From Epiperipatus broadwayi (lineage: Eukaryota; Onychophora; Udeonychophora; Euonychophora; Peripatidae), in the NCBI GenBank assembly GCA_028023455.1, contig JAQFVV010006335.1, positions 1,906,412 through 1,970,411 on the forward strand: DNA of 64,000 nt. The letters run 5' to 3'. The notes under the pieces are model-generated. The model was not told where the DNA came from. It did no database searches and was given only the letters and a program-made list of their open reading frames with translations. The position numbers and the translations under genes are program-made. Below, piece after piece: positions 49,348-62,829 of this stretch; positions within the stretch are counted from its first letter, which is position 1, and every line of letters begins with the position of its first letter.

Positions 49348-52254
49348 AGAATTATATCAAAGACCAAATTAAATTTGAAACCAATTCATGAGCTCAGATC
49401 TAAATCTAATGGACAACACATATTGACATCACATGAGATTATGCACCATGAACTAGCTCAATGGATGTGATGATTACTGAGACCAATTACCTGATTCTAA
49501 CTGATTTATGCTAAAATGATTACGGATATTTCTGAATAAATTCACATATGTACATTTGGGTTGCCAATACAAACAGTGAGCATAAATATTTAAAACTAAT
49601 CAATAAATAATAAACAAGCAAGCCAAGTATGTATAGAAAATATTAAATAATAAGCAAATATTTGCAGTTGTACACATATGCCAATAATTAATATGTAAGT
49701 ATTTAAGAAACATATTTATCTATGTCCCAACAAAGTAGACAAGTGTAAATAATGATACCTATAGCATTTGTGCCAAACAAATTACATACTTTAGTAATTA
49801 TTTGGTATTTTATTTGGAAAAGAAAATATGATTCTAATTTTATGTAAGAATGAGATGAGATTTATTTTCTATACATCCATAAATCAATTCATAAACACCA
49901 TAATAATTATGTAGGGTACAATTTCAATTCTTAACAAAAATATTTAAATCATCAATAAATATAAAATTGTTTGATTTTAATAACACTAATTCATTATGAT
50001 TTATAAAGCAAAAGAGTGGACTTTATTTGAACTAAGAAATAAAATAGTACTAACACTTTTTCAGTGAAACGAATATGAAATAAAGTGTTTTGTCAATGAT
50101 TCAAACAGAAGAATGTCAGCTTCTATTCAACAAGTTCTTTATGCCCTACAAATGATCCATGGCACATGGGGACAGCCAGGTTGGGACACAACTACAAATC
50201 TTTGGTGTTCCAGTACAGCAACGAGTGAGAGAGGAAGTGATTTTTTCCTATATATTTGAAATATCAATAATACCACCGAAATGACAAACTCAAGAAGCAA
50301 GAGGATAGCTTGTGTTAGAAATGTTCTGAATGGTGATGATATAATGATCATCATATTTGATTAATATTGTCCAAATTATATAATAGATGCTTAATGTAAT
50401 GACCGGATCAAATCAGATTAAAGTCAAAGTGCTTAAAGGCAATTATATCTTGGAGCAAATGTGCTTAAAGGCAATTATATCATCATCATAATGATAATAC
50501 CATTTATATCATGCCCTTTCTGAACACAATTATAAAATACAATATTTAAATTAAAATATATTTATTTTATTTTTTTTATTAGCCTTTCACAAAACTTTAA
50601 TAAATGTGATCAATATGAATTGATAATTTTGTATAACTTAAATAAAATAGCCAGGAACTTAGGTTATAAACTGAGCTAATAATACTTCTCAGCCATTGGT
50701 AAAATCATATCAGACATTAAATAAATTGTTCAACTCAGTAATTAATAGAACCACTAAACATCACATGATCACTATCTCATACTAGCACATAATTTTTATT
50801 AAACAATTCAAAACAAAGCAGCAAAACTCTCCATATAGTAGTGTCATCTTGTGCTAACAAGAGCCTTCTGGCATCCATTGATTGCTCTTGTTAGCACAAG
50901 ATGGCACTACTATATGAAGAGTTTTGCTGCTTTGTTTTAAATTAATAGAACCATATTAATTTAGTTCTAATGGACAATAATTAAACTATAAAATTTAATG
51001 CAATACTATTTTCTTAGGGTGACTTTAAATGAAAAAGATTATTATCAAGTTGAAAGTATTATTGGCATATTATCGCAAATAAATGATATTAACAATCATT
51101 CAAATAAATATAATTAAAATTAGTTAAAATGAACTGCCATAATAGGAGAAAGAAGACTAGAGATAATAGAATAGAGAATTACTATAACAAAATGTAACAC
51201 ATTATAAAGTGAATAGAGCAATTTTAGACAGTAGTTAACTTAAATTATGATTTGCAATAGCATGAACAGACCAGATGGTTGCAGTTTATAAAGTAAAAAG
51301 GGTTAGCAGTCCTTCCATGGCTTGCTCATTGAGACAATGTAAATGCACACTTGATTCATGTGAATTACATTTATGGATTAGTTTCCTTTCGTATTTCAGC
51401 AGCTTATGATTGGTATTGAAAAGTTATGTTCAGCAGCAACATTTTGAAGATTTGTGGAGAACTTCAGGATCCAGCAATCAGGCCCCAAAGTTAGCAGCAT
51501 ACAATGATGAAAATACTATTAAAAATTACAATTAAAAAGAATGTAGTTTCTGGTGGCAACTCATCTCAATTTAATAGTAATGGCTTCGTTATTGAAGCTT
51601 TTCTTGGGTTATTTATACTCTTTCCTACAGTTTTCCTCCCATTCTGATTTTGAGGACTTAAGCCCAAAGCTTTTACATTATTAAAATCTAAAATATTCTC
51701 TAATTGATTTTCTACCCATTCCTCCAATAAGACTTTCAAATCCATTAATTTGTAAAATCTGAACAAACGATTTTAATTTAGCACTGTCCTTAAAGTTTTA
51801 ACATAACATTTTAACTAATTAATAACAGATTCTCTATTGTCTTTGGGAAAAAACGATCTGAAATCTTATAGAAAGAATGTAACTTTTAATCATATAAATT
51901 TGAACAAAATGTTAAAATATGAAATAAAGCATTACGATGTAATAAAACTTCATAACGAATATATATTTAACTATTTACAAATATATATATGTACAATCCA
52001 CAATTCACTTAATATATATATATATTCATGAATATTTTATCATGAGGTAATTAATAACATTAACAAATTTAAACATAATATAATTAGCTTCAATAAATAC
52101 TTAACTAATAACCTCAGTTTTAACTGAACGTAACTTATATTGAAGATAGTATAAAGTCTTATTATTTTCGGAAATATTCTCTGTTAGGGTTTGAACTAGG
52201 TTAAAAGTGGGATCTCATGAAGCTTGGATCAAACTTACATCTGACCGCATCAAT
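49348..52254. repeat. 2.8 kb interspersed repeat, copy B
   Basis: This is the partner of 20437-23258, with the same start and end blocks and the same order throughout. Copy B lacks about 80 bp that copy A has, contains a small direct repeat (GTGCTTAAAGGCAATTATATC twice near 50430-50480, described here by position rather than as a motif), and carries a 186 bp hairpin retroposon at 50754-50939. The small frame at 51837-52031 corresponds to 22858-23043 in copy A. Confidence 0.75.
50754..50939. mobile_element. Hairpin retroposon 1, 14 bp target duplication
   Basis: A 186 bp insertion is flanked by AATTAATAGAACCA at 50740-50753 and 50940-50953. Copy A of the 2.8 kb repeat has a single such site near 21880, giving the empty site. 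The insert starts CTAAACATCACATGATC and contains 55 bp inverted arms (50810-50864 and 50884-50938) with a 19 nt loop. The target duplication length suggests insertion by a retroelement nuclease rather than by a cut-and-paste transposase. Confidence 0.8.
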
Positions 52255-53657
52255 ATAGAGAGCTAGAAAATGACAAATCGCAAATTTTTTGATAAAATTA
52301 GAACTTTTTGTTATAAAATTGTTATTTACTAATAAATATTTTTACAAATTTTATTAATATTTAAAAATTGAAATAAATAAAGATAGAGAGGTATGCACAT
52401 ACGGAACGAAAGTGAAAATGAATATATATAGACAAAGAAAAAGATTGTTAAGATATGCATTAATAAGCATTATTATTATTCTCAAAACTTAAAATGAATT
52501 TTAATGATAAGTTCATCATAAGAGTAAATTATCCTTAGCAGATGGTATAATTAATTCCGGAGTACCAAGCTAATTAACTTCATCAAATATACAGCTGTGA
52601 TATTGCAGAAAGTAGAGCTTTGAGATACTTATCATGTTTTTTTTTTCAGGGAATGTGATGAGACAATCTGATAAAATGTTGAATTGTCTCGCTATTTTTT
52701 AAACAATATCATATTTTACAATATATATGAAAAACTTTCACAAAGTAAAAAGTCTTTTAAAAATAGAATTAAAATAATAAGCTATAAAAACCAAATTAAG
52801 AAAACAGAAATAGGATATTATTGTTTTTCATCTAAAATGTAAACTCGTTTATTTATACATATATAAAGTAAAAGTCAAAAAAGATGTAAAAAAGTTTGAT
52901 TTTTATAAAGTATTTGTTACCTGCATACCATATATATAATAACAGATCGCACATGCTCATATGCTTTATAGAGATGATTCAAGTTTTATTTCCATTAATA
53001 CTAAAATATAATGGGTATGTTGATACTTTTTATAACCTACCCTTGAAACTGTAAGTAATTCTTACAAGAGATAATAACATACACATTTTTAAGTTGAAAC
53101 AATGTAAAACAGTCTTTGCTCTATGTGAATAATGAAGTGGTCCAATGTTAAAACTCTGGAATATAAAGACATCAGATCGAATTCCATTCAGCCCTGTGGT
53201 GCTCAAATTTTTTATGAGCTCCTAGAAGTAAAGATATTCATTTATCGTTCTTCAAATAGGTTTGTACCAAATCATATGAGATTTAAGGGAATTGTGAAAA
53301 AAGGTTATTTTAAGTAGACAATCCAACTGCAAATTGTTGTAGATTTAGTAATTGTATTTTCTTGATTTATCCTTTATCTTAGAATAAATTCAAATCAATT
53401 TACTGAGCAATGATTGATTAGTTATCTGAAATAAAATAAAAATATTAACACTTTAAAAAACTTTCATTCACTCAGTCAATCATAATTAAAAGAAATATTT
53501 GTTTCAAACATTTTGATAATAATTCTGAATTATTGCCTACCCAGTTAAATAATTTCTTGGAAGATTATGCATTATTTGAGTATGACAACATTTATTTGCT
53601 GTATTTAATTCTTTTAAATTGCGTTAAACAATATTAAGAATGGTAGTTGTGTATTAG
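52255..53657. other. AT-rich intergenic DNA
   Basis: No supported gene is seen; the 61-codon frame at 53132-53317 has no recognisable domain. Confidence 0.4.
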
Positions 53658-53880
53658 CCAATAAACATCACATGATCATTATTTTTTATGCTTGCTTATA
53701 ACTATTATTAAAACAGGCATAACTTATTATACATATTGCCACTCAATGAAGAAACTTGCCTGGAGATGCTGGATGAGTACGCACTAGATGGAGATTTTAT
53801 GCACAAGCCTTCTGACATCCATTGATTACTCAGGTTTGCATTGAGTGACAATACATATAGTGAGTTTTGCCTGTTTTAAC
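53658..53880. mobile_element. Hairpin retroposon 2, 11 bp target duplication
   Basis: A 223 bp insertion is flanked by TTGTGTATTAG at 53647-53657 and 53881-53891. It shares with hairpin retroposon 1 the start TAAACATCACATGATCA and the loop block GCCTTCTG.CATCCATTGATT, and the arms again form a long inverted repeat (53710-53748 with 53839-53878). The arm sequence itself differs between the two copies, so the family keeps its structure while its arms diverge. Confidence 0.75.
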
Positions 53881-53891
53881 TTGTGTATTAG

Positions 53892-54758
53892 ACCTGTTCT
53901 GCCTTTTCACATCTGTGATGTTTTGCTTATAAATTTTCAAACTTGATATCACATCAAATAAATACTATGATATTGTCAAATAACATGTACACTAGAACTT
54001 CTTACAAACTTAAGTGATAAATTTGTACAAAAAATCATAAAAACATATTATGATTCAAAATAAAAACATGTAATGTGTTTTTGGTTCATCACAACAATTA
54101 TAATACTAAATAAAATCAGGTAGTTGTGAGTTTAAAAAATAACTCTCCTTACCACAGAATTACAAGATATAGTATTCTGCCACTGCAATAATAAGCAGAA
54201 ATTCCCAAAATTTATTTAAAATTAAAAAATACTATGTATTTTAATGGTGGCATGAATGTCATTTGCATTTTGAATAATATTAGGAAAATAGGTTCACCTC
54301 ATTAATTCTATTTAAATAAAAGTTTAGACATATTTTCCCCATAAATCATATAAGTGAAAAACTACAATCTGCTGGATGCTCAAAAAAGATGGTGCTTTTG
54401 TTTGCATTCTGGACTATATTAAAAAATTCACTCCACCTCATTGATTCAGTTTTAATAAAATTTGAATATTTTTTTAATTATTTTGGTAAAAGTTTACTGA
54501 TTTTTTTAAAGAAATTAAATGTATTTAGACATTTTTTAATCAAAATCCCATGCAGCCAAACATGTGCTTTAACTCTTTATTTTTTTAAAATTGTGAAGTA
54601 GATATAAGTTGTTTTTTTAATCTGTTTATATTTTACTTTTTTCCCATAGGTAGTAGATGTAGCATTTGTTTTTTTTTTATTTGCATTACTGATCATTTTG
54701 TAGTTAATATACTTATTATTTTTATAGTGAACATACTTATTTAAGCAATAGAGTAGAT
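53892..54758. other. AT-rich intergenic DNA
   Basis: No gene is recognised. The 70-codon frame at 54389-54601 is a hydrophobic, low-complexity frame expected by chance. Confidence 0.4.
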
Positions 54759-54910
54759 GTATTTTTATATTGGACTATTTCCATCATCTAATATGTGTGT
54801 TGAATGTCTTTAGAAAAGTTTAATTTTAGTTAAATATTCCAAATGCATTCAACTGTTAAAACAGGTTAGTAAATGCACCAACTGTTAGTAGTATCACAGC
54901 AAACAGGTTA

Positions 54911-55462
54911 GTAAACAGACAACAAAAACAATCATCAAGAGAAAAGACAATCATTGGTACTGTAGTGCATCCATACATTCCAAAAATAGCAGAAAAAATA
55001 AGAAAAATCTGCAATCAGTATAACATCAGAACAGCTTTCCAGAGCCATACCACACTACAAGGAATTCTAACATCTACAAAGCCTAAACTTGAAATGCTGC
55101 AAAGAAAAAACTGCATCTATGAAATACCATGTGAATGTGGAAGAACATATATGGGTGAAACCTGCCATCCCATTCAAAAGTGCTTGCAAGAACATAAACT
55201 GATGATTAGAAGAGAAAAAATAGATGTGTCTAAGGTAGCAAACCATGTATGGACCAATGAACATATGTTCGATTGGGAAAATACAAAAATATTGGACAAA
55301 GAAGAAAAGGTACAAAGAAGAAAATTTAAAGAATCTGCTCACATGACAATGGCAAAAAATCCCATAAGCCAATCTAGTGTGGCTATACGTAATGTATGGA
55401 AGCAACTAATCAACTTTGCTCTGAGGAAAAAGTGGAGAAATCAGAAGGAACCTCATAGATAA
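54911..55462 (+). CDS. PLE-2 GIY-YIG endonuclease fragment
   Basis: This is the C-terminal nuclease part of a PLE protein, open from about 54911 without an ATG, because the RT upstream is missing. TIIGTVVHPYIPKI is the typical linker before the nuclease. The nuclease core reads CIYEIPCECG then RTYMGETC (YIG changed to YMG). The helix that normally holds a catalytic arginine reads QKCLQEHK, with Cys where Arg is expected. The expected acidic residue is kept in RRKFKESAHM. The ending SSVAIRNVWKQLI matches the usual PLE C-terminus. Loss of the arginine suggests a dead enzyme. It differs clearly from the PLE-1 nuclease, so two PLE families are present. Confidence 0.75.
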   Translation, partial: VNRQQKQSSREKTIIGTVVHPYIPKIAEKIRKICNQYNIRTAFQSHTTLQGILTSTKPKLEMLQRKNCIYEIPCECGRTYMGETCHPIQKCLQEHKLMIRREKIDVSKVANHVWTNEHMFDWENTKILDKEEKVQRRKFKESAHMTMAKNPISQSSVAIRNVWKQLINFALRKKWRNQKEPHR

Positions 55463-55493
55463 GTATATGAAATTACTACATACTGTTGCCTTT

Positions 55494-55580
55494 GTCAGGA
55501 TGGCTCAGTTGGTTAGTGTGTTATCTTAAAATTCAATTATCAAGATACTAAGGACCCACGTTTGAATCCCATGCTTGTAT
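55494..55580 (+). other. tRNA-like module with pol III A and B boxes
   Basis: TGGCTCAGTTGG (55501-55512) fits the pol III A box (TRGCNNAGNNGG). CGTTTGAATCC (55559-55569) matches the B box at 9 of 11 positions. The leader GTCAGGATGGC and the spacing resemble a leucine tRNA with a long variable arm, and TTAA sits where the anticodon would be. The T stem and acceptor do not pair well, so it is tRNA-derived rather than a working tRNA. It lies between the PLE-2 stop codon and the hammerhead-like motif. Confidence 0.45.
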
Positions 55581-55604
55581 TGTCACTGGTCAGGCCAGCA
55601 ACAC

Positions 55605-55644
55605 CTGAAGAAGAGGGGAGAAAAATACCTCTCGAAACATTGTG
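55605..55644 (+). ncRNA. Hammerhead-like motif in PLE-2
   Basis: The core CTGAAGA (55605-55611), hairpin AGAGG/CCTCT, then C and GAAA (55634-55637), ACAT in place of the palindromic ACGT stem III, and a three-pair stem I (CAC against GTG). Both conserved strands CTGANGA and GAAA are intact. The short stem I and the changed stem III make cleavage doubtful. Confidence 0.45.
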
Positions 55645-55785
55645 CATATACTAACATGTTTGCTGTGATATTACTAACAGTTAGTGCATATACTAACCTG
55701 TTTTCTGTGATTGCTGTGATATTACTAACAGTTGGTGCATTTACTTACCTGTTTGCTGTGATATTACTAACAGTTGAATGCATTT
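55642..55785. repeat. Three-unit tandem repeat, about 46 bp
   Basis: Units contain GTGCATATACTAAC or a variant, TGTTTGCTGTGATATTACTA and ACAGTT. About one and a half units occur inverted in the left arm near 54860-54920. Confidence 0.75.
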
Positions 55786-55916
55786 GGAATATTTAACTAA
55801 AATTAAACTTTTCTAAAGACATTCAACACACATATTAGATGAAGGAAATACTCCAATATAAAAATACAGCTAGAACACCATCATCACAAATCTTCAGAAA
55901 AAACAATAGAGTAGAT

Positions 55917-57814
55917 ATGTTATTTTTTTTTTTAATTTTGCATATATAGTTTTACTTTTTGGTAATTTTGCTTTAGGGGTCCATTTTATAATTCCATGCC
56001 AGAGTTAATATATGTAGTATTTTTTAAAAAATATATATGTAGTATTTTTTTTTAAATATTAAGTAAAAGGGGAGAGTTGCTGGCTGTGAGTGCAATAGTC
56101 AAATGCTGCAATTTATGTGTGTGTGTGTGTGGGGGGGTGTCTTTCATGATTCAAATTCCCATTTTTATTTAGTATTGTAATATGTTATTTATATAATTTT
56201 TATGCATAAATTAATATTTTTTGTATTGTTAAAAATGAACTTTTTTAGATTTAATCTGATGTGATTAGTGTTACATATTAGAGCTGCTATGCCTTTTCAT
56301 ATTTATATCAATCTTCTGATTGCTTTCAAAATATTGTAAAAACGGTGTGAAATAACATGTACTTGTGATCTATTTTGAGAAATTAAGTGTGTCAAAGGTT
56401 CCAGTGCACATGTTCTTTGATGATATTACAAGATTAGAAAGTTATGGGCAGAATGATATGAATGGGGCATAGCATGTCTAATAGATAAGTACAGAAATAA
56501 TACATCATGATAAATAAAAAGTGTCTTATATTATGTAAATAGCTTGCCTTAATTATGGCATACATATTTAGTTAGAACTATATTGCTTCATTTCAATAAA
56601 CACTAATAAATAAATTAGATCGCAGTAATATATTTGTTCATACCTTCAAAGTACATAAAGATCATTTACATGTTTAGAGATGTAATTAATTACTCAAGGA
56701 AAGAAAAAACACTTATTACAATGAATCACTAACTTTATATTATTTTTTTTTGGTTTATTATTAATGAAAATATTATTCTGCTTTTCTTAATTGTGGGCAC
56801 TTATATAATTGTCATTATATTATTTTTGATATAATAAAAACTGTTGCAGAAATGTATAATCAATTTTTTAAATGATAATAATAAAGATAAATAATTAAGC
56901 ATGAAATAATAAGTCAGCTATAGAATATTTGAAGCTGAAATTTTATTAATCGATGCTTATCATTAGATTATATTTTACTCTCAAAATGACCAATTAATTG
57001 AACTTCTAAGTCACACGTTTTATCATTAGTGTTATGTTTAATTATCTATCATTATTATCATTATTAAATAATTGATTTTATACTGCATTAGTAGTCATGT
57101 TAACACAGGAACATTAATATAAATATCAAAGAAATATTAAAAACAAATTAAAGGACACTCAGGAGAGGATTTGTTAAGTGACTAAAGATAAATAAGTTAA
57201 ATACTAACTGATATAGTAGAATATATATGAGAATAAATTTAAATAAAGCAGTGGAATTAATAGTAAATATTTTATAAAGAGTATAAAATAATTGCAAGAA
57301 AATTAAATTAATATTAACAAAAATGAAAAATCAATATAAAATGAGTAATATTTGGTTCTATAAAATTTATTGACATAAAAAATGTAATACAGATTAACTC
57401 TATTAAAAATATATTGGGATAATGTGAATAAAGTTTGATAAATGTGAACAAGAAATAAAAACAACAAGGTATATGGATTTATTAGTTGAAAGGCCATGAA
57501 AACTTTCAGCACCCGAATCAATTATTAGAACCTGACACTAAACTTACTGCATCAAACTTAGCACTAGAATTGATCCTTGGAACTGTACTACTGTGACAAA
57601 AAATGCAGATCTGAAATAATATCCAATAAAGTAAATAAAATTATTATATGGTGATATAAGTTTATTATGTGGCAATAAGTGTCACAAAACAAAAGAACAG
57701 AATAAGACAAGTACTATTTTTTAAAACTATGCAGTATATAATTATAAAGAAATTAAATGATTTGGCAAACAATGTTAGAAAAAGTGTTCAGTAGTCAAGT
57801 CTCTAATATATTAT
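55917..57814. other. AT-rich intergenic DNA
   Basis: No gene is seen. A short GT tract with a G run lies near 56118-56138. The minus frame 57303-57521 is hydrophobic low-complexity sequence. Confidence 0.4.
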
Positions 57815-61100
<3,286 letters not shown>

Positions 61101-61137
61101 TATTCTTTAATTCTATAATTTGTCAAAAATACTTTTT

Positions 61138-61323
61138 TTACAGAAGTATTTTTATTTCTTTAAAATATCTATTAATAACAGACAATAGTAATTTAACTTT
61201 AAAACTATTTATAGTCCAAAATACTACTTTTCTCCATCTTATAGTTTTCTGTACTAATCCAGCATCTGTTACTTCTATAGCATAAAGTTTCTGATATATT
61301 TCTCCGATACGTGATGTTTCCAT
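61138..61323 (-). CDS. Unidentified small ORF or first exon
   Basis: This frame of 61 codons starts METSRIGEIYQKLYAIEV and has a balanced composition unlike the low-complexity frames around it. An AAA|GTAGTA within it (near 61228) could be a splice donor, which would make the first 32 residues a coding exon. A promoter-like CCAAT/TATA pair lies about 230 bp upstream on the same strand. The base at -3 is not a purine, and upstream ATGs lie in the leader unless it is spliced. I recognise no domain. This is the only host-gene candidate in the window and it is weak. Confidence 0.25.
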   Translation of the reverse strand: METSRIGEIYQKLYAIEVTDAGLVQKTIRWRKVVFWTINSFKVKLLLSVINRYFKEIKILL

Positions 61324-61551
61324 TGATTATTTGTACGTAAATTGAGTTTCGATATTGAGAAGATCAATAGGGAATATTAAGTTCCTACTGCATATTCATT
61401 ACTTTAAAAATATTATAAATTATTCAATAACACTCTTATGATTTTACAACTGATTTTAAGAGCGTTTATAAATTTACTTGGCTATTTTCTCAATAGCACA
61501 AACGACTTAGAAGTTTTATTGTAGAGAGCCCCCCTCAACAATTGAATCCAG

Positions 61552-61585
61552 CTTATATACTGCCAGAAACTCCTTATCTGATTGG
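61552..61585 (-). promoter_or_regulatory. CCAAT and TATA promoter-like pair
   Basis: On the minus strand CCAAT (61581-61585) is followed 21 bp later by TATATAAG (61552-61559). A less AT-rich GAGGGGGGC stretch lies 23-31 bp further, where transcription would start. It would drive the small frame at 61138-61323. AT-rich DNA makes chance TATA boxes common. Confidence 0.3.
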
Positions 61586-61599
61586 TATGTTTAAACAAT

Positions 61600-62466
61600 C
61601 AAAATTTCTAACTTATTTACATATTTATTAACTCACTATTAAAAATAAAATAATGACTTATTTAATATTTAATATTATCACATTTTAAAAATAATTTTAT
61701 CGTTTATTTAAATCTACCAAACATTCTTTTGAAATATTTTTTCTCACTTGATTTAAATCTTAACTTTTATAAGATCATTTAAAATAAATTAAATCTTTTT
61801 AAATACGTTATATTTTTAAAGTAATATTTTTAAAAATCAGATTTAATATTTTACATTAATATCTTTATTTTTATCTCGTGATAACTCACGTATTATTTAT
61901 AAATTTATAATATGATTTTTTAAAATAATTACGCAACTTTATTAGACAACTTCCACGCATGTGTGTATAACATCTGTTCTTTATAACACAAGAACGCTTG
62001 CTGTCGTCTAAAAATAAACTAACAATTGCATTTTTAAAATAAATATTTATTTTTAAAATAAATAAGATATTATATCAGATTTTAAAATAATTATTTGATA
62101 TGATTAAAATCAAATATTAATCTCAATTTAAGTACTTATAATTTAAAATATTTTTATTCACTTTTAACATATATTTCAAATTAAATAAATATCTTTGTTT
62201 AATTTTAACTTATCTTTTAAATACTTTAGCTTCAAACATTTGTTATTAAATTTATTAATGCAGTATTACATCATAATCATCATCATTTTAAATATCTTCT
62301 CAATATCAACACAATTCACACATCAAACACTCATAGATTGCTTTAATTAAACTTATGGTAACATTACCACAAGCAAAGTCAACATCACACATTTAAAATA
62401 CTTCTTAAATTTAAAATTTTCTATTAGATTAGCACAAAACTTAAATGGTGACCCATATAAAAGGGC

Positions 62467-62469
<3 letters not shown>
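61600..62469. other. AT-rich intergenic DNA
   Basis: No frame, RNA gene or notable repeat is seen. Confidence 0.4.

Positions 62470-62542
<73 letters not shown>
62470..62542. repeat. (TA)n with a CA interruption
   Basis: TA tracts 62470-62506 and 62512-62542 are separated by ACACAC. Confidence 0.95.
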
Positions 62543-62546
<4 letters not shown>

Positions 62547-62829
62547 GTTTCTCTTTATTTCTCCACTTTTTACTAAGAACAATGTTGATTAAAATATAAA
62601 AAAGAATGCCACCTATGGTTGTTGATACATTGGAAGCAATTCCTTAGAGCTCTGTTCAAAAGTCTAAAACATTCATTTTAATTTGAAAACCAAGGCAAGG
62701 AAATCATCCATTTGATAAAGGTAGGCCTTTTAATTAATTACACTTAACTATATTAATGGATATATGAAGAAAATTGCACACTCCAAAATTTAAAAAAAAA
62801 ATGATGGGAGAATCTCCACTAGACAAATG

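Larger units (their letters stand above)
54759..55903 (+). mobile_element. Short Penelope-like element (PLE-2) with inverted flanks
   Basis: A 1145 bp insertion is flanked by a 13 bp direct repeat CAATAGAGTAGAT (54746-54758 and 55904-55916). Order: left arm (54772-54920), GIY-YIG coding region, tRNA-like module, hammerhead-like motif, a three-unit tandem repeat, and the right arm (about 55680-55855) as an inverted copy of the left. PLEs are known for such LTR-like repeats in inverted or tandem order. The RT is absent, so this is a non-autonomous internally deleted or 5'-truncated copy. A diverged copy of its right side lies at 57815-58118. Confidence 0.75.

Noticed and set aside
50884-50939. 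Cut-and-paste MITE interpretation of the hairpin insert
   Set aside because: The paired arms do not reach the insertion ends, and the 14 bp target duplication does not fit common DNA transposon classes.
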